Below are positions 8,791-16,495 of a DNA stretch of 59,411 nucleotides, piece after piece. Under the pieces are notes generated by a model. It was not told the DNA's origin. It ran no database searches and was given only the letters and a program-made list of their open reading frames with translations. The stretch spans positions 1 through 59,411 of the forward strand of contig NZ_MSJL01000009.1 of NCBI RefSeq assembly GCF_001921825.1, written 5' to 3'. The translations under genes were made by a program, and so were the position numbers. The DNA comes from Streptococcus acidominimus (GTDB taxonomy: Bacteria > Bacillota > Bacilli > Lactobacillales > Streptococcaceae). Numbering within the stretch: position 1 is the stretch's first letter; each line of letters starts with the position of its first letter.

Positions 8791-8919
8791 AATAAGGACG
8801 AGACAACCAGTTATATCTACGACAAGAATGATAACCACATCTCTCAAAGTCGGAACCATGAGCAGTCAGACTACATCTATGATACAGAGAATTGGTTCTT
8901 GGGACTCAAAGTTTGCTAG
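8791..8919 (+). pseudogene. Rhs core remnant ending at TAG, copy of 7412-7540
   Basis: Nearly the same sequence as the remnant before the fourth cassette (YIYDKNDNHISQ, then DYIYDTENWFLGLKVC and TAG 8917-8919), including the doubled TAGG at the joint. It is in frame with the following toxin, so a single TAG separates them. The shared joint means the two cassettes descend from one rearranged ancestor, with the toxin tips swapped afterwards. Confidence 0.75.
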
Positions 8920-8934
8920 GTAGGTGCTGCCCTT

Positions 8935-9399
8935 GTGGATGGTGCAGGAGAAACCGCTCTTGATGTGGTTCTTGCAGGATTAGAGGGTGAGAGTGTCAGT
9001 CCAGAAGAGCTTGTAAGTTCCTTTGTGGGTAACGTAGCAGCCAACGCCCTCATTGGTCTAGTCGGTAAAGCAATTTCCAATATTGCTGGAGCTAAAGTTG
9101 GGAATGTATCAGAGGGATATAAAGCGCCCAAAGGAGGCGGAGGAACAACCTCTACTATTATCAAAGGAGACAAGACGATAACATTTGGTCATGGGGCAAG
9201 ACATTTTGAAGATATCCCTAATATAGATGTTTCGGATGTGGAGAATGCTATTGCTGAACATGTTTTTAAAAATCCTCCAAAGATAGGAGAATCTCCTAGA
9301 GTTAAAATTAATGTAAATGGGCAAATTGTAGAATACAGACCTTATAATTTGGGGGATGGAAGAATTAATATTGGGACATATATTCCTAAAAATGAGTGA
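8935..9399 (+). CDS. Displaced Rhs toxin tip of the fifth cassette
   Basis: 154 residues from an internal GTG-type start with no clear ribosome binding site. The first 60 or so residues (ETALDVVLAGLEGESVSPEE onward to NIAGAKVGN) repeat the pre-toxin segment. The unique tip has ITFGHGARHFEDI, then VKINVNGQIVEYRPYNLGDG and INIGTYIP. The GHGARH...Y.P....DG.INIGTY pattern is typical of a small polymorphic-toxin nuclease with a His/Arg active site (BECR-like by inference); I cannot name the family. Its stop overlaps the upstream ATG of the immunity frame. Confidence 0.6.
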   Translation: MDGAGETALDVVLAGLEGESVSPEELVSSFVGNVAANALIGLVGKAISNIAGAKVGNVSEGYKAPKGGGGTTSTIIKGDKTITFGHGARHFEDIPNIDVSDVENAIAEHVFKNPPKIGESPRVKINVNGQIVEYRPYNLGDGRINIGTYIPKNE

Positions 9400-9409
9400 G
9401 GAAATAGAA

Positions 9410-9769
9410 ATGAGAGAACTATATTCTTCAGAAAAAAAATGGATTAAATTAATGCTCAAGGCTGATTTTAAAGGTAAAAAAATTATTACTGAGCAATTAT
9501 CCAATGCATATGTTATTTCGGAGGAAATAACAAGAGGATTCGCTTCGATTAAGTTAGGAACCTTTACAAAAATACGCTATCCTTTCCCAGAACGAGTACC
9601 CATTACGATGTTAGTGTATATAGATGATCTTAAAGGATATAGACCAATAGAATTTTTATTACATGTAGTTGATGGCTATGTAGATGAACTTGAAATTTTT
9701 GATGCAGCAGGATTTGATATTGAAGATTATTCAAGTATCCCACTTGATAATATTAAGTACCAAACCTAA
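9410..9769 (+). CDS. Putative immunity protein of the fifth cassette
   Basis: 119 residues counted from ATG 9410, chosen because GTGAGGA at 9396-9402 is well spaced before it; in-frame ATGs at 9356 and 9392 lie inside the toxin gene and lack such a site. Soluble, beta-rich, with TKIRYPFPERVPITMLVYID and EFLLHVVDGYVDELEIF. It resembles a widespread small protein of Gram-positive immunity neighbourhoods, but I cannot name the family. Role inferred from pairing. Confidence 0.65.
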   Translation: MRELYSSEKKWIKLMLKADFKGKKIITEQLSNAYVISEEITRGFASIKLGTFTKIRYPFPERVPITMLVYIDDLKGYRPIEFLLHVVDGYVDELEIFDAAGFDIEDYSSIPLDNIKYQT

Positions 9770-9815
9770 TACAGCTTACAAAGACAGGAACTAAGCTTAA
9801 GTTAGAATGTATTCC

Positions 9816-10002
9816 GTGGTGCTGTTGGCGCTTGAGCTAGTCAGCGAGGACTTTGAAAACATACCGTTTTCCGTCCTCTCTTTCCTAGCTCTCCGCCCAC
9901 CTATGGAGGACACTCCATAGGTGTTTTGTCACATCACCACTGGAGTTATCTATGTTTGTTATAGTCAAGAAAAGTAGGCAAGCAGGTTGGTTTACTTATT
10001 TA
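9816..10002 (+). repeat. Inter-cassette element R5, truncated, no promoter part
   Basis: Fifth copy: GTGGTG/CACCAC, GAGCTAG and its partner, GAGGAC/GTCCTC, inner arms GAAAACA/CGTTTTC (one mismatch), terminator CACCTATGGAG/CTCCATAGGTG. It follows R4 to about 10002 and then breaks into unrelated sequence before the AT-rich promoter part. It marks the right end of the array. Confidence 0.8.
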
Positions 10003-10003
10003 T

Positions 10004-10147
10004 ACTCGTCAAAAATGGCTACGTGAAAAATCAAGTTTTGTACTGAATGAAATCTTATTAAAACCTTGGTTTGAGAAAGGAAGTCAGCGCTATTCTTTTG
10101 AAGATTTGGGAAATTTACAGATAGAAGAATCCGCATTGCTGAAATAA
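10004..10147 (+). pseudogene. C-terminal fragment of an unknown gene at the array's right border
   Basis: Open frame of 47 codons without a start (TRQKWLREKSSFVLNEILLK, then PWFEKGSQRYSFEDLGNL) ending at TAA 10145-10147. It begins exactly where element R5 breaks off, so it looks like the surviving tail of a gene cut by the array's insertion or by a deletion. Product not recognised. A terminator follows about 40 bp later. Confidence 0.4.
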
Positions 10148-10188
10148 TTGGGCTAGTTTTATAATTTGTTTATATATTAAATAAAGCA

Positions 10189-10214
10189 AAAGGTTGAGAC
10201 TTCACTCAACCTTT
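10189..10214 (-). terminator. Terminator of serS (bidirectional)
   Basis: AAAGGTTGAG (10189-10198), six-base loop, CTCAACCTTT (10205-10214). A/T runs on both flanks let it work both ways. It lies about 20 bp past the serS stop. Confidence 0.8.
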
Positions 10215-10232
10215 GTTCTTTATAAATCTGTA

Positions 10233-11510
10233 TTATTTTGGTGCGATAACGCTTGCTCCACCCATGTATGGACGGAGGACTTCTGGGATGGTGACAGAGC
10301 CATCTGTGTTTTGGTAGTTTTCGAGGATGGCTGCAACGGTACGGCCTACGGCAAGTCCTGAACCATTCAAGGTGTGTAGGAGTTTGACCTTGCCGTCCGC
10401 CTCATCACGATAGCGGATTTGGGCACGGCGTGCCTGGAAATCCTCCGTATTAGAACAACTAGAGATTTCACGATAGGCGTTTTGAGCTGGAATCCAGACT
10501 TCCAAGTCGTAGGTTTTAGCTGCAGAGAAGCCCATATCGCCTGTGCAGAGAGTGAGAACGCGGTAAGGGAGCCCTAACTTTTGAAGAATATTTTCTGCGT
10601 TAGCCGTCATTTTCTCCAATTCTGCGTAAGATTCTTCTGGCTTGGCAAATTTGACCATTTCCACCTTATGGAATTGATGCAAGCGAATCAAACCACGGGT
10701 ATCACGACCAGCAGAACCAGCTTCTGAACGGAAAGATGGGCTCATGGCAGTGAAGTAAATTGGTAAGTCTTTACCATCTAAAATCTCATCGCGGTAGTAG
10801 TTGGTTAATGGGACTTCAGCTGTTGGAATGAGAACGAAATTGGTGTCGTCTAATTCAAACGTATCTTCCTTGAACTTTGGATATTGCCCTGTTCCAAACA
10901 TGGAGTCATGGTTGACTATGTAAGGGGTGATGACTTCTTGATAGCCTTCTGCGATATGCTCATCCAGCATGAAGTTGTAGAGGGCACGCTCCAAGCGGGC
11001 ACCGAGATTTTTGTAGAAGAGGAAGCGAGCACCCGTTACTTTTGCCCCACGTTCCCAGTCGAGAATCCCTAAGTCTTCGCCAAGGTCCCAGTGGGCTTTT
11101 GGTTCAAAGTCAAATTCTCGTGGTGTTCCCCAACGGCGAACTTCTACATTTTCTTCCTCATCTGCACCAACAGGTACGCTATCGTGCGGTGTATTTGGCA
11201 AGATCACCAGAATAGCCTGTAATGCTTCGTCGATAGCAAGGAGTTCAGCGTCCAATCCTTTAATGGTCGCAGACAGTTCTTGCATGGCAGCGATTTTGTC
11301 ATCTGCCTTTTCTTTGTTGCGTTTAGCTTGGGCAATTTCGGCTGAAACGGTGTTGCGTTCTGCCTTTAATTCTTCAACCTTGACCAGGGTTTCACGGCGT
11401 TTTGCGTCTAATTCTTTGATAGTTGCAAGGGTTTCAGTGGCTACACCACGGGTTGCGAGCTTCTCTGCAACTCCGTCGAAATCTGCTCGGATGCGTTTGA
11501 TGTCTAACAT
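10233..11510 (-). CDS. serS: Seryl-tRNA synthetase
   Basis: 425 residues, the usual length for bacterial SerRS, which charges tRNA-Ser with serine. The N-terminal coiled-coil arm (about residues 30-100, rich in Lys/Glu/Ala) binds the long variable arm of tRNA-Ser. Class II motifs are visible: [20 protein letters not shown] and FHKVEMVKF (motif 2 region) and [20 protein letters not shown] (motif 3). The ATG is preceded by AGGAGGAAGTT. It is transcribed alone from a promoter over the manO stop codon and controlled by a T-box leader. Confidence 0.97.
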   Translation of the reverse strand: MLDIKRIRADFDGVAEKLATRGVATETLATIKELDAKRRETLVKVEELKAERNTVSAEIAQAKRNKEKADDKIAAMQELSATIKGLDAELLAIDEALQAILVILPNTPHDSVPVGADEEENVEVRRWGTPREFDFEPKAHWDLGEDLGILDWERGAKVTGARFLFYKNLGARLERALYNFMLDEHIAEGYQEVITPYIVNHDSMFGTGQYPKFKEDTFELDDTNFVLIPTAEVPLTNYYRDEILDGKDLPIYFTAMSPSFRSEAGSAGRDTRGLIRLHQFHKVEMVKFAKPEESYAELEKMTANAENILQKLGLPYRVLTLCTGDMGFSAAKTYDLEVWIPAQNAYREISSCSNTEDFQARRAQIRYRDEADGKVKLLHTLNGSGLAVGRTVAAILENYQNTDGSVTIPEVLRPYMGGASVIAPK

Positions 11511-11520
11511 AACTTCCTCC

Positions 11521-11700
11521 TATAAAAAACGCACCCATGAAAGTGTTGGAGTGACGAGAGCCACGGTTCCATCCAACTTCACATGAGTGCACTTTGTTTT
11601 ATATAAAAATGTGATAAACGGTAGAATTTCATACCATTTGCCTATCTGCTCACAGCGACCGCAGACTTTCTGAAAAACGCCTGATACTACTTATCCGTTG
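11521..11700 (-). promoter_or_regulatory. Serine T-box leader of serS
   Basis: Read on the minus strand, the leader carries the T-box sequence TGGAACCGTGG (11561-11571) between two arms that can form a long terminator stem (about 11572-11590 with 11531-11550) followed by a T6 run (11524-11529). This is the T-box arrangement: uncharged tRNA pairs with the T-box and specifier and prevents termination. A specifier hairpin region lies upstream (about 11600-11700); I did not assign the specifier codon with certainty. Confidence 0.85.
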
Positions 11701-11705
11701 CGACT

Positions 11706-11734
11706 ATTATACTTGATTTTTTAGTTTTTGGCAA
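11706..11734 (-). promoter_or_regulatory. serS promoter, overlapping the manO 3' end
   Basis: Minus strand: -35 TTGCCA (11729-11734), 17-bp spacer, -10 TATAAT (11706-11711). The -35 box lies in the last codons of manO and the manO stop lies in the spacer. Confidence 0.75.
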
Positions 11735-12092
11735 ATAGATTTTTAAAAAAACGTCCGATTGTCTGCAAGAGTGTCGGTAGTTTTACAACTTTTTCATTGC
11801 CGAGATGTTCTCTGGCTTCTTTTAAAATCTTGCCGGAATCCTTGGAAGCAAAGAGGAAGTTTCCGCTGTCTGTAAAGACTTGGAAATGTCGGCTGATATG
11901 TTTACCAGAGACATTGGCACCAATTTTGTGGACATTTTCCCAAGGAATTTGAATATAATCTTCGACATTGGCATCAGCGTAAAATTCTAAGGCCTGATCA
12001 CCAATGAGAAATTTTCCGACCTTACCACCTGTTCCTAAGTAAGAAACACCACTTGTCTGTAATGTCACCTGTTTATTTTGTGATTGTACCAT
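11721..12092 (-). CDS. manO: DUF956 family protein ManO
   Basis: 123 residues, matching DUF956 (ManO), a small cytosolic protein nearly always encoded beside mannose-family PTS genes in streptococci and lactococci; its biochemical role is not firmly established. Features: GVSYLGTGGKVGKFLIGD, YIQIPWENVHKIGANV and a basic tail. Here it has the same strand and order as manLMN but is separated from manN by about 1 kb of repeats, so it may no longer share their transcript. Confidence 0.85.
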   Translation of the reverse strand: MVQSQNKQVTLQTSGVSYLGTGGKVGKFLIGDQALEFYADANVEDYIQIPWENVHKIGANVSGKHISRHFQVFTDSGNFLFASKDSGKILKEAREHLGNEKVVKLPTLLQTIGRFFKNLFAKN

Positions 12093-13066
12093 AATCCATC
12101 CTTTATTGCTCTTTAAGATACGAGAGCGTTAAACAACTCCTAGACAAAATAGGAAATCGAAGCAGGGTGTCTTGCACCCAATGAGATTTATCTTTTTGTC
12201 AGTGAGTTGTAGCTCGAGTTCAATTACAAGATACGAGAGCGTTTGACACGAGTTTCACTCGTTCTATTTCCAACCTTCCACAGTCTATCCCCAGACTGTG
12301 GAAGCAACTCCTAGACAAAATAGGCGGCCGAACAGAAGCGGATAGCTTCGTAGTGAGACCCTCACAAGGGCAACTAGATTGGCGTGGTAGCGACAATCAG
12401 ATGCCTACTGTGTCTTATCTAGGGTTACTCAACTTTCTGACTAGGCTTTGTCAGTGAGTTGTAGCTCGAGTTCAATTACAAGATACGAGAGCGTTTGACA
12501 CGAGTTTCACTCGTTCTATTTCCAACCTTCCACAGTCTATCCCCAGACTGTGGGAGCAACTCCTAGACAAAATAGGAAATCGAAGCAGGGTGTCTTGCAC
12601 CCAATGAGATTTATCTTTTTGTCAGTGAGTTGTAGCTCGAGTTCAATTACAAGATATGAGAGCGTTTGACACGAGTTTCACTCGTTCTATTTCCAACCTT
12701 CCACAGTCTATCCCCAGACTGTGGGAGCAACTCCTAGACAAAATAGGCGGCCGAACAGAAGCGGTTCGCTTCGTAGTGAGACCCCCACAAGGGCAACTAG
12801 ATTGGCGTGGTAGCGACAATCAGATGCCTACTGTGTCTTATCTAGGGTTACTCAACTTTCTGACTAGGCTTTGTCAGTGAGTTGTAGCTCGAGTTCAATT
12901 ACAAGATACGAGAGCGTTTGACACGAGCGCTACTCATACTATCTCCCACCTTCAACTATATGAAAATGAGTTTCGCTCGTTCCATCTCTCACCTTTCACG
13001 ATTCTCAATTGTGAGCGCTAGTCTTTTTGTGGTGTTGAGTGAGTATTACTGTTTTCTCTTTATTCT
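12093..13066. repeat. Hairpin-rich repeat block with a 423-bp tandem duplication
   Basis: No gene. The block from about 12115 repeats with a 423-bp period: AGGAAATCGAAGCAGGGTG occurs at 12151 and 12574. Each unit is built of short hairpins: GACACGAG..CTCGTT, CACAGTCTATCCCCAGACTGTG, GGGTGTCTTGCACCC, GAAGCGGTTCGCTTC (GAAGCGGATAGCTTC in the first unit). The second unit differs from the first by single bases. The same family occurs in inverted orientation at 48600-49310. Apparent short open frames here are not coding. Confidence 0.8.
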
Positions 13067-13069
13067 ATC

Positions 13070-13099
13070 AGAAAAAGAAGGCCGAGACCTTCTTTTTCT
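13070..13099 (-). terminator. Terminator of the manLMN operon
   Basis: AGAAAAAGAAGG (13070-13081), CCGAGA loop, CCTTCTTTTTCT (13088-13099). The T-run is inside the stem on the minus strand. It touches the manN stop codon. Confidence 0.65.
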
Positions 13100-14010
13100 T
13101 ACATGATACCTGCTAGACGAGCAAGGATACCAACGATAAAGAGTCCAATGATAATGGTGATTGGCGAAACTTTTTTCTTCAATAACCACATACATAGGAA
13201 GGTAAGAAGCAAGTTCATAAGTCCTGGAATCAAACCATTCAAGTTATCTTGGAAGGTTGTGATCTTGGTAGGAGTTTGTGAAAGTCCTTGACCGACTTGT
13301 TCAAAGGCTTGGCGAATACCTTCGCTACCGTTTGCTAGTTTATCCCAGTGGATATAGGCTTCTTTTGCAAGAGGAACTTCTGATACGTTGAAGGTAAAAT
13401 TGATAGATACCCAGCGTTGTGCTAAGACAGCGAGGATGAACATCCCAAGGATAGAAGCACCTTTCGTAATATCTTGGAGAATACCACCTGACATGTCTTT
13501 TGTAATCTCTGAACCAGCCTTGTAGCCAACTTCTTGTGTGTACCACAAGAAAGCCATACGGATAAGGTTCCATGCTAGGAAGAAGATGATTGGGCCTAAG
13601 ATATTCCCTGAAAGAGCAAGTGAAGCTCCGAGAGAGCCAAGGATTGGACGAACAGTAAACCAGAAAACCGGGTCACCGATCCCTGCAAGAGGTCCCATCA
13701 TGCCGATCTTAACCCCTTGGATAGCGGCATCATCAATTTCAGCACCGTTTGCACGCTCTTCTTCAAGGGCAAGCGTTACTCCGAGGATAGGAGCTGCAAC
13801 GTATGGGTGTGTATTGAAGAATTCCATGTGGCGTTTTAGAGCCGCGGCTTGGTCTTCTTTCTTGGTATAGAGTTTTTTAAGAGCAGGTACTAAAGAATAA
13901 GCCCAGCCCAAGTTTTGCATACGCTCGTAGTTCCAAGAAGCTTGAAGGAATTGTGAACGCCACCATACTTTTTTACGGTCGTTTACGGAAAGTTGTAATT
14001 TTTCTGACAT
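13099..14010 (-). CDS. manN: Mannose-family PTS system, IID component
   Basis: 303 residues; the membrane IID subunit that with IIC forms the sugar channel of the mannose/glucose PTS. Typical start (RKKVWWRSQFLQASWNYERM), long amphipathic N-terminal part with PYVAAPILGVTLALEE, then IGMMGPLAGIGDPVFWFTVR and hydrophobic C-terminal segments. 15 bp after manM with AGAAGGGAGAT upstream of its start. Last gene of the operon before a terminator. Confidence 0.93.
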   Translation of the reverse strand: MSEKLQLSVNDRKKVWWRSQFLQASWNYERMQNLGWAYSLVPALKKLYTKKEDQAAALKRHMEFFNTHPYVAAPILGVTLALEEERANGAEIDDAAIQGVKIGMMGPLAGIGDPVFWFTVRPILGSLGASLALSGNILGPIIFFLAWNLIRMAFLWYTQEVGYKAGSEITKDMSGGILQDITKGASILGMFILAVLAQRWVSINFTFNVSEVPLAKEAYIHWDKLANGSEGIRQAFEQVGQGLSQTPTKITTFQDNLNGLIPGLMNLLLTFLCMWLLKKKVSPITIIIGLFIVGILARLAGIM

Positions 14011-14025
14011 TGTAAATCTCCCTTC

Positions 14026-14826
14026 TTAGTAGTCTTCTAGGATATCGCCGATTGGATCGTTAGAGGTAGCACCTCCGCCACCGTTTCCACCTGTTTTTGA
14101 AAGGTGAAGGTAGATAAGAGCGATTGAAACCCCAAGGGCACCAAAACCAATCAGAGTGATTTGAGTTACGGCAGCAAGAACGAAACCAATGGCAAAGAAT
14201 GGCCATACTTCGCGCGTTGCCATCATGTTGATAACCATGGCAAAACCAACGGCTACAACCATACCACCACCGACTTGCATACCACCTTTGAGCCATTCAG
14301 GCATGAGTTCAAGCATGGCCTGTACAGATTCAGCAGGAATGGCAAGAAGAAGGGCAGCAGGAACAGCGATCCGAAGTCCTTGGAGCGATAGGGCGATTAA
14401 GTGGTAGCGCTCAAGAGCAGCAAAATTTCCTTTTTCAGCAGCAGCATCAGCTCCGTGTACAAGAGCGACAGAAGCTGTACGCACAAGCATGGTAAGGAAA
14501 AGTCCAGCAATCGCTAGAGGGATAGCAATCCCTTGTGCGACACTGATCGCAGCTGGAGAGAAGTCCCCCCCTTTTATGAGGATGATTGCTGCAGCAACAG
14601 AGGCAAGGGCAGCATCTGGTGCGACTGCAGCTCCGATGTTTGCCCAACCAAGAGCGAGCAATTGAAGAGTACCGCCTAGTATGACACCAGCAGTAAGGTT
14701 ACCTGTTACAAGACCAATAAGAGTACATGCAACGATTGGTTGGTGGAATTGGAATTGGTCGAGGATTCCTTCCATACCAGCAAGGAATGCGACTAAAACG
14801 ACCAAAATCATTGAAATGAATGACAT
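14026..14826 (-). CDS. manM: Mannose-family PTS system, IIC component
   Basis: 266 residues, polytopic membrane protein; IIC half of the permease. Starts MSFISMILVVLVAFLAGMEG, then FQFHQPIVACTLIGLVTGN and a glycine-rich GGTLQLLALGWANIG stretch, all characteristic of the family. Glycine-rich hydrophilic C-terminus (GGNGGGG). It follows manL after a 175-bp gap that holds no gene; such a gap between IIAB and IIC is common in streptococci. Confidence 0.93.
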   Translation of the reverse strand: MSFISMILVVLVAFLAGMEGILDQFQFHQPIVACTLIGLVTGNLTAGVILGGTLQLLALGWANIGAAVAPDAALASVAAAIILIKGGDFSPAAISVAQGIAIPLAIAGLFLTMLVRTASVALVHGADAAAEKGNFAALERYHLIALSLQGLRIAVPAALLLAIPAESVQAMLELMPEWLKGGMQVGGGMVVAVGFAMVINMMATREVWPFFAIGFVLAAVTQITLIGFGALGVSIALIYLHLSKTGGNGGGGATSNDPIGDILEDY

Positions 14827-15001
14827 GATAGATCCTTTCTTTATATAAATAGAAACAAGTTGGAAATGATAGTTTCCTCTTTTGGTGTGCAGATTGATTT
14901 CTCTTTCTTTTCAGCAGATGAAGCTCTTGAGTGTGATAGGCAACAGCTCTCGTTTTAATCTGGTTTGAGCAATCAATCGTCTTTCTCGTTCTGACTAGAG
15001 C

Positions 15002-15997
15002 TTAGTGAGGCACATTTGCTTTGCTAATTAAGTCAAACAAGTCTTTTTTCGCGTCGTTCGGTACTTTACGAACATCAAATTCAACGCCGAGGTCGCGCAA
15101 TTTTTCAAAGGTAGCGACATCTTCTTTATCCATAGAAAGGACATTGTTGACCATTGTTTTACCTGTTGAGTGAGCCATTGAGCCAACATTCAAGGTCTTG
15201 ATTGGCACACCACCTTCAACTGCACGAAGGGCATCTTGAGGTGTTTCAAATAGGATGAGGGCATGTGTATTTCCAAAGCGAGGATCTTTTGCCACGTCAA
15301 TCAATTTCTGGATTGGTACGACATTTGCTTTCACGTTTCCTGGTGCAGCCTGCTTGATCAATTCTTTACGAAGGGCATCAGCAGCTACTGAATCAGATGC
15401 AACGATGATACGGTCTGCTTTTGAATCAGGTGTCCAAGCAGTTGCAACTTGACCGTGCAAGAGGCGCGTATCGATACGAGCGAGGTTGATCTTTAATTTA
15501 CCATCCCCGATAACTGTTCCCTCAGGAATAGCAGCCTGTGCGACCTCTGCTTTTTCTGGTGCAGCAGTTGCTTCTTCTACGGGATTCAATTCTTCTGGAA
15601 GCGCTTTGATTCCGTCTTTTGATTCTTTGATAATGTTAGCAGCAACAGCAGCAACGCCTGCATTTGCATCCATCATTCGTTCTGTATAGGCTTGAATTAA
15701 CATTGGTAGATTTAAGCCAGTGATGATGGCGAATGTACGATCTGGATTTTCTCCCATTACTCGACTAGCTTGGTTGAATGGTGATCCACTCCACAAGTCG
15801 GCCAGGACTAAGACCTCGTCATCCGCATCAAAAGTAGCCACAGCATCATTGAATTTAGCGTATAGGTCATCTGGTCCTTCATTTGGCATGAACGTAACAA
15901 CTTGAACTTTCTCTTGTTCGCCAAAAATCATGGAACCAGACTGATGAATACCAGCAGCAAATTCACCATGGCTTGCAATAATGATTCCGATACTCAT
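15002..15997 (-). CDS. manL: Mannose-family PTS system, fused IIAB component
   Basis: 331 residues, cytosolic. IIA domain (about 1-130) with the phosphorylated His10 in [10 protein letters not shown]; Ala/Pro/Glu-rich linker (about 135-160); IIB domain with His181 in [15 protein letters not shown]. Phosphate passes from HPr to His10, to His181, and then to incoming glucose, mannose or glucosamine. In streptococci this protein also takes part in sugar signalling and carbon catabolite control. AGGAGGAAAC precedes the ATG. First gene of manLMN, with a consensus promoter and cre site upstream. Confidence 0.95.
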   Translation of the reverse strand: MSIGIIIASHGEFAAGIHQSGSMIFGEQEKVQVVTFMPNEGPDDLYAKFNDAVATFDADDEVLVLADLWSGSPFNQASRVMGENPDRTFAIITGLNLPMLIQAYTERMMDANAGVAAVAANIIKESKDGIKALPEELNPVEEATAAPEKAEVAQAAIPEGTVIGDGKLKINLARIDTRLLHGQVATAWTPDSKADRIIVASDSVAADALRKELIKQAAPGNVKANVVPIQKLIDVAKDPRFGNTHALILFETPQDALRAVEGGVPIKTLNVGSMAHSTGKTMVNNVLSMDKEDVATFEKLRDLGVEFDVRKVPNDAKKDLFDLISKANVPH

Positions 15998-16149
15998 TAT
16001 GTTTCCTCCTAAAAATTTTGTTGGCCAGAAAAAACGCCTTCACTCTTTAGTGCTTAGTGCCGGCCTATCTCGGTACTGAACTTCGGATTGTTTATCTGGC
16101 TAAGTTCTCCATTTTGCTGTCGATGGAGACAGCAGTTTTGAACTGTCTT

Positions 16150-16179
16150 ATTATAAAACGTTTTCAAGTTTTCTGTCAA
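16150..16179 (-). promoter_or_regulatory. manL promoter with overlapping cre site
   Basis: Minus strand: -35 TTGACA (16174-16179), 18-bp spacer, -10 TATAAT (16150-16155). TTGAAAACGTTTTATA (16152-16167) fits the CcpA catabolite element except near its 3' end and covers the spacer and -10. CcpA bound there should block RNA polymerase. The 150-bp leader to manL (15998-16149) holds no recognised riboswitch. Confidence 0.8.
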
Positions 16180-16270
16180 GTAAATATGTGTTATTTTCGA
16201 GTAAATTTTATAGAAACTTTCTGAAATCGGTCTAGACATTTACAATAATGTTTTCCAAACTGCCGTGATA

Positions 16271-16382
16271 ATACTCTATAAAAAATCAAAATCAACATCT
16301 GGAACAGGCTAAAAACCTCCACTGGAGCTTTTTACTCAGCAAGGCGAGTTAACGACATCAGATGTTGATTTTTGACGAGTAT
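16271..16382. repeat. BOX-like element, copy 1
   Basis: About 112 bp with imperfect inverted ends (ATACTCTATAAAAAATCAAA to TTGATTTTTGACGAGTAT) around a core with CCACTGGAG. The ends resemble boxA/boxC of the pneumococcal BOX family. Related copies lie at 19700-19786, 46064-46166 and 52930-53170. Confidence 0.7.
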
Positions 16383-16460
16383 AAATAAAGGCGATGTACA
16401 CCCCAAATATTCTCCCATAAGGTGCAAAAAATGGGTATCCTATTTTGCTTGGTTGAACAC

Positions 16461-16488
16461 AAAAAAAACTCCCGAAGTAGCGGAAGTT
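16461..16488 (-). terminator. Terminator of the HAD phosphatase gene
   Basis: Minus strand: AACTTCCG, six-base loop, CGGGAGTT (eight pairs, one G-T), followed by a run of eight T (16461-16468). It lies just past the stop codon. Confidence 0.8.
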
Positions 16489-16495
16489 GTATCGT

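Noticed and set aside
2601..9399. CRISPR-like regular spacing of repeats in the Rhs region
   Set aside because: The repeats are about 280 bp and separated by genes; no short direct repeats with spacers exist in the window.
2119..10002. Inter-cassette elements as integron attC sites
   Set aside because: They are larger, contain a terminator and promoter-like box, and no integrase gene or attC core (GTTRRRY) is evident; only the general likeness of a cassette array remains.
12093..13106. Short open frames in the hairpin repeat block
   Set aside because: They lie in tandem repeats, have no ribosome binding sites and change with the repeat unit.
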